Assembly: GCF_035590735.1 (NCBI RefSeq)
Contig: NZ_CP141595.1
Span: forward strand, 2,141,001 to 2,205,000
Origin: Rossellomorea aquimaris
Lineage (GTDB): Bacteria; Bacillota; Bacilli; Bacillales; Bacillaceae_B
Length of the DNA stretch: 64,000 bases
Direction of reading: 5' to 3'
Part shown: positions 26,294 through 36,487 of the stretch, piece after piece
How the letters are laid out: every line of letters starts with the position of its first letter
Position numbering within the stretch: the stretch's first letter is position 1
Made by a program: the position numbers and the translations under genes
The notes under the pieces: generated by a model
What the model was told of the DNA's origin: nothing
What the model saw: only the letters and a program-made list of their open reading frames with translations
Databases searched by the model: none

Positions 26294-26323
26294 TATTAAT
26301 TTATGAATGGGAGTGGGATTGTG

Positions 26324-26686
26324 ATGGCTAAGGTTGAAATTTTTGATCCGGCTATGTGTTGTTCGACGGGGATTTGTGGTCCCAGTATTAATCCTGAGCT
26401 TACTCGAGTCGCGAATGCTGTATATTCACTTGAAAAACAAGGGTTTGATATTAGAAGATACAATTTAGCGAATGATCCAGGGGCATTTGCTGACCATGAG
26501 GTGATCAACCGGATTTTACATGATGAAGGTCCGGATGCTTTACCTGTCACGCTTGTTGATGGAAAACAAGCCGCTGTTGGAAAATATCCTTCAAATGAAG
26601 AGTTTTCAAAATGGTTTGAAGTACCGGCTGAGGAATTGAATGAGAAAAGAAAAGTACGACTGACATTGGATATTAATAAGAAATAA
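26324..26686 (+). CDS. arsD: ArsD arsenite metallochaperone
   Basis: The 120-residue protein has cysteines at 12, 13 and 18 (AMCCSTGIC), the exact As(III)-binding set of characterised ArsD, when translation begins at ATG 26324. A longer frame from 26303 would shift this numbering, and GGGAGTGGG lies 7 bases before 26324, so this start is preferred. ArsD hands As(III) to the ArsA ATPase and also weakly represses the operon. It is followed by arsA after 15 bases. Confidence 0.94.
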   Translation: MAKVEIFDPAMCCSTGICGPSINPELTRVANAVYSLEKQGFDIRRYNLANDPGAFADHEVINRILHDEGPDALPVTLVDGKQAAVGKYPSNEEFSKWFEVPAEELNEKRKVRLTLDINKK

Positions 26687-26701
26687 GAAAGTTGGGGTAC
26701 A

Positions 26702-28474
26702 GTGTTCACATCGTTGCAATTAGGTGCTGTCAATCATACACCATTCCTCTTTTTCACAGGTAAAGGCGGAGTGGGAAAAACGTCTACGGCGAGTGCAACA
26801 GCCATTGCCCTTGCTGATGAAGGAAATAGGGTGCTGATCGTCAGTACAGATCCAGCTTCCAATTTACAGGATGTATTAGAAACCGAACTTACCAATCAAC
26901 CTAAACAAGTTCCAGGAATACCGACATTATCCGCTTGTAATCTTGACCCGGAAGAAGCAGCTGCTTCATACCGTGAAAAAGTAATTGGACCATATAGAGG
27001 GAAGCTGCCAGAATCTGTAGTAAGTAATATGGAGGAACAACTGTCTGGTGCTTGTTCAGTTGAAATTGCCGCTTTTGATGAGTTTACAAGCTTGCTGGCT
27101 GACCCTGCCATAGTGGATGAGTTTGATCATATTGTATTTGATACGGCACCGACAGGTCATACACTCCGTTTACTGCAACTCCCAACAGCTTGGATGGGAT
27201 TCTTGGAAGAGAGTACACATGGAGCTTCTTGCTTAGGACCTCTTTCAGGGCTTGGAGATAAGAAGGATTTGTATTCTTCAACTGTTAACGTTCTATCCGA
27301 TAAGGAAAAAACTACTCTTGTACTTGTTGCACGGCCGGATTCTTCAGCGTTAATGGAGGCTGACCGGGCTTCAACAGAACTCAAGGACATTGGAATAAAA
27401 AATCAAATCTTGATTGTAAATGGATTAATGGGTAAGCATCAATGGGATGATTCGATTGCATCTGCCTTTTACAGCCGTCAACAAGAAGCATTACGTTCAA
27501 TGCCGGTTGCTCTTAAGGAAATTCAAACTTATTCGCTACCTTATGTAGCGTATACCTTAACGGGAACGATTTCCTTGAGGCAATTACTCTCTCATGTAGA
27601 AGTTAACCCGAACGCCGTAACTGTTTATGACGATGAATCAATTGAAATTCCCGGATTAAAAAAAGTGATAGATGATTTCTCCAAGAACAACACCCGTGTC
27701 ATTTTCACAATGGGAAAAGGTGGAGTGGGGAAAACCACTATTGCATCTGCCATAGCTGTTGGATTGGTTGAAAGGGGACATAAGGTACATTTAACCACAA
27801 CAGATCCCGCAGCCCACTTAACTCATATATTTCAAGAGGAACGAGGGAAGGACGACTTAAGAATCAGCCGGATCGACCCGAAAGAAACAGTCGAGTCGTA
27901 TAAAAAATCTGTTCTTTCTAAAGCTGCAGAGGGTCTTGATGAAGAAGGAATGGCGTATCTGGAGGAAGATTTAAACTCCCCTTGTACCGAAGAAATCGCC
28001 ATCTTCCAATCTTTTGCAGAGATAGTAGGGAAAGCGGATGAAGAAATAGTCGTGATTGATACTGCTCCAACTGGCCATACTCTGCTTTTACTGGATGCAA
28101 CTGAATCTTATACGAAAGAAGTGCCGCGTTCAAAAGGAGAGGTGGAAGACTATGTGAAAAATCTCCTGCCACGTCTTCGTAATTCAAACGAAACGAGCGT
28201 AGTGATAGTGACATTACCTGAAGCTACCCCTGTTTTAGAAGCGAAACGACTTCAGGAAGATTTGCACCGAGCGGAGATTCACCCAAAATGGTGGGTCATC
28301 AATCAAAGCTTATCGGTAACGAATACAACGGATCCCGTGTTAAGAGGCAGGGCTGTCTCAGAGCGTGAATGGATACAAAAAGTGTATAACGACTATGCAA
28401 ACAAGACCGCTCTCATTCCATGGATGAGTGAAGAAAAAATAGGATACAAAAAACTGATGGACTTCTCTAAGTAA
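26702..28474 (+). CDS. arsA: ArsA arsenite-stimulated ATPase
   Basis: The 590-residue protein has two homologous nucleotide-binding halves. P-loop A1 is GKGGVGKTSTA (residues 20-30) and A2 is GKGGVGKTTIA near residue 338; each half also has a DTAPTGHTL signature. The metalloid-site cysteines are present: Cys118 in SGACSVEIA, the GASCLG Cys near 178, and the Cys in NSPCTEEIA of the second half. ArsA powers arsenite extrusion through ArsB and receives As(III) from ArsD. GTG start at 26702. The length is standard for the full duplicated form. Confidence 0.95.
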   Translation: MFTSLQLGAVNHTPFLFFTGKGGVGKTSTASATAIALADEGNRVLIVSTDPASNLQDVLETELTNQPKQVPGIPTLSACNLDPEEAAASYREKVIGPYRGKLPESVVSNMEEQLSGACSVEIAAFDEFTSLLADPAIVDEFDHIVFDTAPTGHTLRLLQLPTAWMGFLEESTHGASCLGPLSGLGDKKDLYSSTVNVLSDKEKTTLVLVARPDSSALMEADRASTELKDIGIKNQILIVNGLMGKHQWDDSIASAFYSRQQEALRSMPVALKEIQTYSLPYVAYTLTGTISLRQLLSHVEVNPNAVTVYDDESIEIPGLKKVIDDFSKNNTRVIFTMGKGGVGKTTIASAIAVGLVERGHKVHLTTTDPAAHLTHIFQEERGKDDLRISRIDPKETVESYKKSVLSKAAEGLDEEGMAYLEEDLNSPCTEEIAIFQSFAEIVGKADEEIVVIDTAPTGHTLLLLDATESYTKEVPRSKGEVEDYVKNLLPRLRNSNETSVVIVTLPEATPVLEAKRLQEDLHRAEIHPKWWVINQSLSVTNTTDPVLRGRAVSEREWIQKVYNDYANKTALIPWMSEEKIGYKKLMDFSK

Positions 28475-28486
28475 AGGTGGATAACA

Positions 28487-28903
28487 ATGAATTATAATGA
28501 ATTAGTAAAAGACCGGATTTATATCGGGAGTTTCGAAGATGCAGACTCAGTTCGTGATAAAGTAGATATAATCGTCGACTTGCGAGCTGAGGCACCTGGA
28601 GTGGAATTCGATGATGTGTCCCGCATGCATCGCCCGATCGTAGAGAATGCTGATCAACAAGAAGAGTCCGTAAGACGTGCAATTAATGAAGTGGTAACAG
28701 CCTATCAAAATGGCAAAAACGTCTACTTCCACTGTAACGGAGGAAGTAACCGAACAGGAACGGTCGCAGCAGGAACTCTCCTATCACTGGAAGAAGCCTC
28801 CACACTAGATGAAGCCGAAACAAAAGCCAAAAACGTCCGACCAAAAATAAACATCAAACCAGAACTGAAAAATGTTTTAAAAGTACTATATTCAAACAAT
28901 TGA
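28487..28903 (+). CDS. Dual-specificity-type protein phosphatase in the ars operon
   Basis: The 138-residue protein has the Cys-phosphatase signature H-C-x5-R-T/S-G as HCNGGSNRTG (nucleophile Cys83, Arg89), after a typical YIGSFEDAD dual-specificity phosphatase opening. It is not the ArsC fold. HCx5R enzymes can act on arsenate (yeast Acr2p), so arsenate reduction is conceivable, but Acr2p is of the Cdc25/rhodanese fold, not this one. The gene is 12 bases behind arsA, so it belongs to the operon. I recall a phosphatase-like orf in a Bacillus ars cluster but cannot verify it. The repeat motif begins at its stop codon. Confidence 0.85.
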   Translation: MNYNELVKDRIYIGSFEDADSVRDKVDIIVDLRAEAPGVEFDDVSRMHRPIVENADQQEESVRRAINEVVTAYQNGKNVYFHCNGGSNRTGTVAAGTLLSLEEASTLDEAETKAKNVRPKINIKPELKNVLKVLYSNN

Positions 28904-28915
28904 GGGACGGACCTC
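28902..28915. repeat. Single GAGGGACGGACCTC motif at a stop codon
   Basis: The motif overlaps the TGA of the phosphatase gene. Flanking bases extend its own dyad to TTGAGG-GACGGA-CCTCAA, a possible small hairpin between two operon genes. Confidence 0.8.
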
Positions 28916-28939
28916 AAAAAGGAAAGGGGATTGTGTACA

Positions 28940-29215
28940 ATGAATATTACGAATGAAGCAAAAGAAGTACTGTTGAATGCAATGGAAGAGAACAGCTCGG
29001 AAGGTATCAGGTTTTTTCTTAATCAAGGTGGCTGCTGTGGTCCACAAATTGGAGTTTCTTTAGATTCAGCTCAAGCAACAGATAAAGTGGAAGAAATTAA
29101 TGGAGTTTCGGTTGCCTTTGATACGAATGTGATTTCTATGACTGATGATATCACATTAGATGTCCAAGATGGGGGACTAGTATTAGTGGGTGTTCCGGAT
29201 AGCGGCTGCTGTTAA
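28940..29215 (+). CDS. Cys-rich HesB/IscA-like protein at the end of the ars operon
   Basis: The 91-residue protein starts at ATG 28940 (GGAAAGGGGA upstream; the TTG at 28931 abuts that site). It has an A-type iron-sulfur carrier outline: NITNEAKEVLLNAM, then a Cys pair in GGCCGP, a beta-rich middle with EEINGVSVAFDTN, and a C-terminal GCC. Classical IscA has C-x60-65-C-x-C; here the cysteines come as two CC pairs. In this operon a thiolate As(III) chaperone or an Fe-S repair role during arsenite stress are both plausible; neither is shown. A terminator closes the operon. Confidence 0.8.
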   Translation: MNITNEAKEVLLNAMEENSSEGIRFFLNQGGCCGPQIGVSLDSAQATDKVEEINGVSVAFDTNVISMTDDITLDVQDGGLVLVGVPDSGCC

Positions 29216-29233
29216 AGTCATCCTTGATAGAAT

Positions 29234-29278
29234 AAGCCTGATCTGGGTGCTTTTTGTACTTAGATGCAGGCTTTTTTT
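29234..29278 (+). terminator. Terminator of the ars operon
   Basis: AAGCCTGATCT pairs with AGAT-G-CAGGCTT over an 18-base apical part, followed by T7. Confidence 0.75.
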
Positions 29279-29351
29279 GTGATGAATAATGAAGAGATTC
29301 CAATGAAGAAAACCAGCATGGAACCTAATCCCTGCCGGTCTGGCAAACTCT

Positions 29352-31106
<1,755 letters not shown>

Positions 31107-31280
31107 TCAGGAAAATTTTCATAAAAACGAATCTTTTTAATAGAAAGAAAACTTTTGTTGGAATTTGTTATTTAAAAGCGGGTTGGGTTAAAAAGATGAG
31201 GGGTTTAGGACTGAAAGTAATTAAGTCTCATTTATCGTTCAAATTAAGTTGGGGAGGTAGATTCAATAAGTAGAAAAAAT

Positions 31281-31323
31281 CCCGGATAAGGGGCACTTTT
31301 TTATCAGTGTCCGTTATCCGGGG
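31281..31323 (-). terminator. Terminator of the subtilase gene
   Basis: CCCGGATAA-G-GG-G-CAC pairs with GTG-T-CC-G-TTATCCGGG, a long imperfect stem with T-rich flanks on the transcribed strand. The rest of the 30984-31280 gap shows no further gene. Confidence 0.8.
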
Positions 31324-31356
31324 TAAAGTTCAAGGTTAAGGGTTGCTTTCTACTTA

Positions 31357-32571
31357 TTAGTATCTTACAGCATCGTAAGAGTTAATTCTTCCATGTTGGA
31401 AGTAAGAGCCAGTACCGCTGATAGGATCAGCCGTTTGTTCGATTGCTTGACGGATTTGAACATTGTTTCGTCCTTGCCCTGCAAGTAATCCTGCTAAACC
31501 TGCAACGTGAGGGGAAGCCATTGATGTACCTGACATGTATGAGTAGCCATTGTTAGGTACGGTAGAAGCTATGTCAACTCCTGGAGCGGTTACATCCACC
31601 CATGTTCCATAGTTAGAGAATGAAGCTTTACGGTCTCTGGAATCAACTGCTCCTACGGCAATCGCGTTAGGGTAGGAAGCTGGTTCAAACGTTGTGGATA
31701 CTCCGTCATTTCCAGCAGCGGCAATGACGACAGATCCTTTGTTCCAAGCATAATCGACGGCACTTTTTAACGTTGTAGTATTACAGTCACAACCCAGGGA
31801 AAGGTTTAGTACTTCAGCGCCTTGATCTGCAGCGTAGCGAATACCTGCCGCGATATCATCAAGTGATCCACTTCCGTTGGCATCCAATACACGAACGGCA
31901 AGTATCTTTGTATTAGGAGCCATACCGGCAACCCCGGTTCCGTTGTTCGTTTCAGCCGCTGCGGTACCCGCCACATGTGTACCATGTCCATTTAAATCCA
32001 TTGGATAATAATCATCGTCAACGAAATCATATCCACGAATCGTTTTGCCATCTAAGTCAGGGTGGTTGTAATCTACACCTGTATCAAGAACGGCGATTTC
32101 CTGACCGCTGCTTCCGCGTGCAAGATCCCATGCACTAGGTGTATACGTGTTTTGAGGTCCATATTGATATCCTTGGTAGTAATAATCATTTGGGGTCCAA
32201 GTGGCTGAGAAGGTATAGTTTGGTTCAACGTATTCTACATTCGGGTTTTTGCTTAATGCTTTTACGGTTGCTTCTACATTTCCTACTTTTAACACTTCAA
32301 AAGGCTTCTTCTTACTCGCTTTTTCCTTTACTGCAGAAGCATTCACTTTTTTGAGAGTGTTTCCTTTTTCAGACTCTGCCACTCCGTCTTTAAATTTTAC
32401 AATAACCTCACCTTTTGCATAGCTGCCTTTTTCGAGGTTTTTACTGATAACTGTCTTTTTCGGGGCTTTATCAAGAGGGTTTTGATCTTTTGCAAAGGCA
32501 CTTCCTCCGAAACTTGGTACGAGGGCAAGTGATGCAGCTAGAGATAAAGCAGCAATTTTTTTAAACTTCAT
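31357..32571 (-). CDS. Secreted subtilisin-like serine protease (S8 family)
   Basis: This is a 404-residue prepro-protease. The signal peptide ends near SAFAKD (residue 27), an I9-type prodomain follows to about residue 125 (GEVIVKFKDGV, NVEYVEPNYTF), then the catalytic domain with Asp in VLDTGVDYNHPDL, His in GHGTHVAG, the oxyanion Asn in AAAGNDG and Ser in SGTSMASPHVAG. An unusual LGCDCNTTTL segment near the substrate cleft puts two cysteines one residue apart, possibly a local disulfide as in Ak.1-type proteases. The ribosome site is AGGAGG on the minus strand. Confidence 0.95.
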   Translation of the reverse strand: MKFKKIAALSLAASLALVPSFGGSAFAKDQNPLDKAPKKTVISKNLEKGSYAKGEVIVKFKDGVAESEKGNTLKKVNASAVKEKASKKKPFEVLKVGNVEATVKALSKNPNVEYVEPNYTFSATWTPNDYYYQGYQYGPQNTYTPSAWDLARGSSGQEIAVLDTGVDYNHPDLDGKTIRGYDFVDDDYYPMDLNGHGTHVAGTAAAETNNGTGVAGMAPNTKILAVRVLDANGSGSLDDIAAGIRYAADQGAEVLNLSLGCDCNTTTLKSAVDYAWNKGSVVIAAAGNDGVSTTFEPASYPNAIAVGAVDSRDRKASFSNYGTWVDVTAPGVDIASTVPNNGYSYMSGTSMASPHVAGLAGLLAGQGRNNVQIRQAIEQTADPISGTGSYFQHGRINSYDAVRY

Positions 32572-32914
32572 AATAGCATTCCTCCATTTTTCTTTTTTTT
32601 TGGCTCAACGACAAATGAATTGAGTAGTAAATCGTTTGCTTGTGGAATTACCTCCTCTTATGAAAATTCACAAGAATAATTGAGAGTGTGTATGAGAAAC
32701 TATGTATATGATTCTTGTTAACTAGGATTCTAGCAGACCCTTTAGAAAAAAAGAATAGGGCAAGAATTATGGGTTTGTAAATATAAGGAAGATAAATCCC
32801 GCCAGTTGCAAAAATGACCGAGAATCATGAAAACTTTCCTCCAAACTCCCTCAAAAACAAAAATGACCATAGGACAACAGTCACGCATTTTCCCAACATC
32901 ATTTTTAAAATTAT

Positions 32915-33020
32915 GAGGGAAGGACCTCCATTTTCGGTGAGAAAAGTAGGGTGATTAAGTAAGATGAAATTCCAATATTAGCATCATAAGGAAAAGGAAT
33001 TTTTTGGAGGTCCGTCCCTC
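32915..33020. repeat. Inverted-repeat element with GAGGGACGGACCTC termini, copy 3
   Basis: GAGGGAAGGACCTC (one mismatch, 32915-32928) and GAGGTCCGTCCCTC (33007-33020) enclose a 78-base interior with no ORF. It lies in the 710-bp gap between the divergent subtilase and PepSY genes. The mismatch suggests an older copy. Confidence 0.75.
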
Positions 33021-33041
33021 TTTTGACACTATAGTGATACA

Positions 33042-33080
33042 GAAAGCTCCCAGTGGATGTGTTTTCCACTGGGAGCTTTC
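33042..33080. other. Orphan perfect hairpin
   Basis: GAAAGCTCCCAGTGGA and its exact complement form a 16-bp stem with a 7-base loop. It has no T run and no gene ending nearby: the subtilase starts 470 bases away on one side and PepSY starts 200 bases away on the other. It may end an unseen small RNA or be a remnant of a mobile element. Confidence 0.6.
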
Positions 33081-33281
33081 AACTACTTTCATGTATACTA
33101 CAAAATTTATAAATACAGTGAATTAAAATAAATAACGGTTTCATTTTTATTTCACAACTCCATAGTACATTTAATAATGGAAATTAAGTCAGTTCACGAA
33201 TGATAAAAAACGAAAGTCATTGTTTGAACTTATTAAGATTACGTATTCCTATTACAAGTCAATCAATAAAGGAGATTAGGG

Positions 33282-34673
33282 ATGGAAACCGCAAAGAAAT
33301 TAGAATATGCCCCAAAGCAAACAAAGAAACAAGGAAAAGCTGCGCTATACCAAACTGTATGGAGATGGCATTTCTATGCAGGAATCATTTTTGCCCCATT
33401 TTTAATTATTTTAGCATTAAGTGGTGCAGTGTACTTATTTAAGCCACAAATTGAATCAGTACTGTATAAAGATGTTTATTTTGTACAAAAAGAAAGTCCT
33501 TCTATGATCAGTCCTTCTGAACAAATGGCAAAGGTCAAGGAGGAAGCCCCTGATCAAATCGTCACCTCGATGAAAGTGTATGATGATCCCTCACGTACAA
33601 CGGAATTCAGTGTAATGAATAATGGTGAGATGTCTTCGGTGTATATCAATCCTTATACAGGAGATGTCGCCGGGTCAATAAAAAATGATGAGAAATTCAC
33701 AGAAATCTTTAAAAAGCTACATAGTGAATTGATCGTTGGCGGGACGTTAGCCAATCGATTAGTAGAGCTTGCTGCATGTTGGGCTGTTATTTTACTGATA
33801 ACAGGTCTTTATGTGTGGTGTCCGAGAAACAAATCATCGATTTGGGGTACAATCTTACCAAGGTTTAGACAAAAAGGGAGGACATTCTGGCGAGATATGC
33901 ATGCAGTACCCGCGTTTTGGTTATCCCTATCCATATTGATCCTTATCTTGACTGGCCTGCCTTGGTCCGGTGTGATGGGTGAGCAAATCAACAGACTGGC
34001 TACTTCGACCGATACTGGATATCCGACATATGCTACAAGTTTTGGAGAAAAGCCTCAATCAGTAGTAAGAGCGAAAGACGTGGCAGAGGATGTACCTTGG
34101 GCATCGGAAAACATGACAGTACCATCTTCAACTACAGATGGATATGTTCCATTATCTTTAGATGATGCTACGTATATAGCAAGGAATGAAAGCATAGAAA
34201 AACCCTATACGATTTCTATGCCTCAAGGGGATATGGGTGTATACACCATCGCGACTTCTCATTCAAAACCCGGGGATAACGCGACTCTCCATGTGGATCA
34301 ATACTCAGGTTCCATCTTAAGTGATGTACGCTTCAGTGAATATGGCATTATGGCTAAAGCCATCACAATGGGGATTGCCTTACATGAAGGCCGCTTATTT
34401 GGACTCGCAAACCAAATTATCGGTCTTATCATCTGTTTTGGGTTGATCGGAATGGTAGTAAGCTCACTTATCCTTTGGAGAAAACGCAAGCCAGAAAGTA
34501 AATCGGGGGCGCCAACCAAGTCTAAAGATAAAAAAATGACAAGAGCGGTCTTTATCATCATGATGGTGATGGGTGTCATCATGCCACTCGTTGGTATATC
34601 CATTATTATTGTGTTTTTACTCGATCGTTTTGTTATTCCACATAACAAACCAATAAAGTCCTGGTTAAATTAA
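33282..34673 (+). CDS. PepSY domain-containing membrane protein
   Basis: The 463-residue protein has the PepSY-TM (PiuB-like) layout: an N-terminal helix WRWHFYAGIIFAPFLIILALSGA, an extracytoplasmic PepSY region, helices about 145-165 and 205-225 (FWLSLSILILILTGLPW), another PepSY-containing loop, a helix near 365-385 and a final helix. WRWHFYAG and DMHAVPAFW carry histidines typical of the family, which is linked to iron/haem or metal reduction. It is followed after 20 bases by a YtkA-like lipoprotein gene, so the two probably act together at the outer membrane face. Exact role unknown. Confidence 0.88.
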   Translation: METAKKLEYAPKQTKKQGKAALYQTVWRWHFYAGIIFAPFLIILALSGAVYLFKPQIESVLYKDVYFVQKESPSMISPSEQMAKVKEEAPDQIVTSMKVYDDPSRTTEFSVMNNGEMSSVYINPYTGDVAGSIKNDEKFTEIFKKLHSELIVGGTLANRLVELAACWAVILLITGLYVWCPRNKSSIWGTILPRFRQKGRTFWRDMHAVPAFWLSLSILILILTGLPWSGVMGEQINRLATSTDTGYPTYATSFGEKPQSVVRAKDVAEDVPWASENMTVPSSTTDGYVPLSLDDATYIARNESIEKPYTISMPQGDMGVYTIATSHSKPGDNATLHVDQYSGSILSDVRFSEYGIMAKAITMGIALHEGRLFGLANQIIGLIICFGLIGMVVSSLILWRKRKPESKSGAPTKSKDKKMTRAVFIIMMVMGVIMPLVGISIIIVFLLDRFVIPHNKPIKSWLN

Positions 34674-34693
34674 GAATTAGGGAAGTGTTTATA

Positions 34694-35176
34694 ATGAAGA
34701 AACTTATAACAGCTTTAGGAATCGGATTATTAATAGGATTGATATCAGCTTGTACTGGCAATTCTACCCCTTCTGCAAATGAATCAGAAATAGCTCAACT
34801 TGTGGAAGTGGATATCTCTTTACCAGAAAAAATATCACCTAATGAGGAAAGTGACTTAAAGGTTAAAGTAACCCAAGCAGGTGAGAGTATAGAAGATGCT
34901 GATGATATACAGTTTGAAGTATGGAAAATGAACGACAAAGAGGAAAGTGAAATGATTAAGGCAACCCATGAGAAAGGTGGGGTATATAGTATTAGAAAGA
35001 CATTCAAGGAAGCCGGAATTTATTATGTTCAAACCCATGTAACGGCACGTGACATGCATGTGATGCCGAAGAAGCAATTTATTGTTGGTAACATTTCTAA
35101 AAAAGAGATGGAGAAAATCAAACAAATGGAAGAGGAAAGTGACCAGGAAGGTGAGAGCCGAGGGCATCATCACTAA
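34694..35176 (+). CDS. YtkA/FixH-like lipoprotein
   Basis: The 160-residue protein starts at ATG 34694 behind AGGGAAG; the GTG at 34685 is too close to that site. The signal peptide ends in a lipobox, LISAC, so the protein is lipid anchored. The body is a YtkA-like beta domain (VDISLPEKISPNEESDLKV, GGVYSIRKTFKEAGIYYVQTH) with potential metal ligands in ARDMHVMP and a C-terminal GHHH. These domains often go with copper or haem proteins. It sits behind the PepSY gene, and the pair may handle metal ions; that is inference. Confidence 0.85.
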   Translation: MKKLITALGIGLLIGLISACTGNSTPSANESEIAQLVEVDISLPEKISPNEESDLKVKVTQAGESIEDADDIQFEVWKMNDKEESEMIKATHEKGGVYSIRKTFKEAGIYYVQTHVTARDMHVMPKKQFIVGNISKKEMEKIKQMEEESDQEGESRGHHH

Positions 35177-35182
35177 TAAGGA

Positions 35183-35213
35183 AAAGGACTTCAATCAATG
35201 AAGTCCTTTCTGT
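35183..35213. terminator. Terminator between the lipoprotein and rsbR-like genes
   Basis: AAAGGACTTCA and TGAAGTCCTTT form an 11-bp perfect stem. It serves the converging genes. Confidence 0.82.
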
Positions 35214-35227
35214 TATACAATATCATT

Positions 35228-36043
35228 TTAATGATTTTCTACTGCTTTATTTAATGATTGATAGATTTTCATACTTGAGATGTTTATACCCATCTGTACA
35301 AATTCGATGCTCATTTCTGGGCGCATACCTGATAAAACCGGTTCGATTCCCAATAATTTAAGGCTATCAATCAGTTTCATGATTCCTTGTTGGAACAATG
35401 GATTCACTTCATACACACCGGAAAGATCGATGATTAATTTATGGATGGATAGCTTTTTGCACTCGAGAAGGACATGCTCTGCCATCATTTCACCACGTAC
35501 TTCATCCACTTGTCCAATGAGAGGCAAAACAGCTAAGTCGGAGAAGATGGGAACAACCGGAGTGGATAAAGACAAATATTTTTCTTCAGATATTTTCAGC
35601 TGTTCTTCTGCATGTTCACTATATGCTTCACAGAAAGCAGATATCATAGTGGTGAATGTGTGATCGATATCATTTGTGATTTGCAGGAGGATTTCTTTAG
35701 ATATTGTTGCTTCATTGTGCAAAACGATATCTTCTAATATAACTTTTTTATATAAAGAGGATTTACTGATGGACATATGCAAAGGTACTCCTTGACCTGA
35801 AGCCAGTCTTCCAACTTCTTTTCCCCATTTACTTGATTTGTCTAAGTTATTTTTCCCCCTTAGCAAGCCTTCACCTATAAGTTCGATAAGCTGCTCAAAA
35901 TAAGGCAGGCTTTCAGTTCTTCTTGCTTCCACGTAAATATTTGGATAAGCAGCTAAAAGATCTGAGAAAATGTTATTGGCGATTTCCTGCTTTCTCTCAA
36001 TCAATTGATCCCCAATAGATGTAGTAATTGTATGGTGAGTCAT
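35228..36043 (-). CDS. RsbR-type stressosome protein (STAS)
   Basis: The 271-residue protein has an all-helical N-terminal sensor-like domain (to about 150) and a C-terminal STAS domain. The STAS domain has LIIDLSGVYEVNPLF, with Ser at the position of RsbR Thr171, and PVLSGMRPEMS, with Ser at the position of Thr205. In Bacillus such paralogues (RsbRA-RD, YtvA) assemble with RsbS and RsbT in stressosomes that trigger sigma-B. No RsbS or RsbT gene is adjacent. This N-terminal domain is closest in outline to the non-haem-globin RsbRD type. Minus-strand AGGAGAAAA is the ribosome site. Confidence 0.88.
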   Translation of the reverse strand: MTHHTITTSIGDQLIERKQEIANNIFSDLLAAYPNIYVEARRTESLPYFEQLIELIGEGLLRGKNNLDKSSKWGKEVGRLASGQGVPLHMSISKSSLYKKVILEDIVLHNEATISKEILLQITNDIDHTFTTMISAFCEAYSEHAEEQLKISEEKYLSLSTPVVPIFSDLAVLPLIGQVDEVRGEMMAEHVLLECKKLSIHKLIIDLSGVYEVNPLFQQGIMKLIDSLKLLGIEPVLSGMRPEMSIEFVQMGINISSMKIYQSLNKAVENH

Positions 36044-36204
36044 TTTTCTCCTCCAGATGTATGTTTTTCCTTTATTATAAAGTATTATTATTTTTTAGTA
36101 TAGGCTGGAAAGACTAGAATAATAGTATACCAGGTATATTGACAATATGATGTCATTACCTTATAATTTCATTAATTTAAAATATTTCCAATTAGACGAT
36201 GAAG

Positions 36205-36468
36205 AGAAGATCATAATGAAGAAATTGATGTACAGAGAGCTCTATTAGCTGAAAAAGAGCCATCATGATCATTGTGGTAAAAGGCTTGGAGTTATGTATG
36301 AAGCTCTTTCAGGCAGTGAATACATCGGGTTCTCCCGTTATAGAGATAGGATATACGTTGTATCCGAAGAGGTTGGTATGGTGACATGCCGACAAACTGA
36401 GGTGGTACCGCGAAAAATAAACTCTCGTCCTCAAGAATTATTTCTTGAGAATGAGAGTTTTTTATTTT
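36205..36468 (+). promoter_or_regulatory. T-box riboswitch upstream of a GNAT gene
   Basis: The leader has the stem I motif AGAGAG, a TTGGAGTT box, the T-box sequence AGGTGGTACCGCG (36400-36412), and a terminator made of ACTCTCGTCCTCAAGAA and its near complement with T6 (36419-36467). The bulge TGGT fits a tRNA with discriminator A and argues against Trp. Alignment to the other three T-boxes here places the specifier at AAA (36279-36281, Lys), but GTA (Val) one register away cannot be excluded. The terminator ends 20 bases before the GNAT start. Confidence 0.85.
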
Positions 36469-36487
36469 GATAAAAGGAGTGTTTTGT

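Noticed and set aside
36271..36281. Trp specifier (TGG) in the T-box of the GNAT gene
   Set aside because: The antiterminator bulge TGGT calls for discriminator A, whereas bacterial tRNA-Trp has G; the position is also off the register shared by the other T-boxes.
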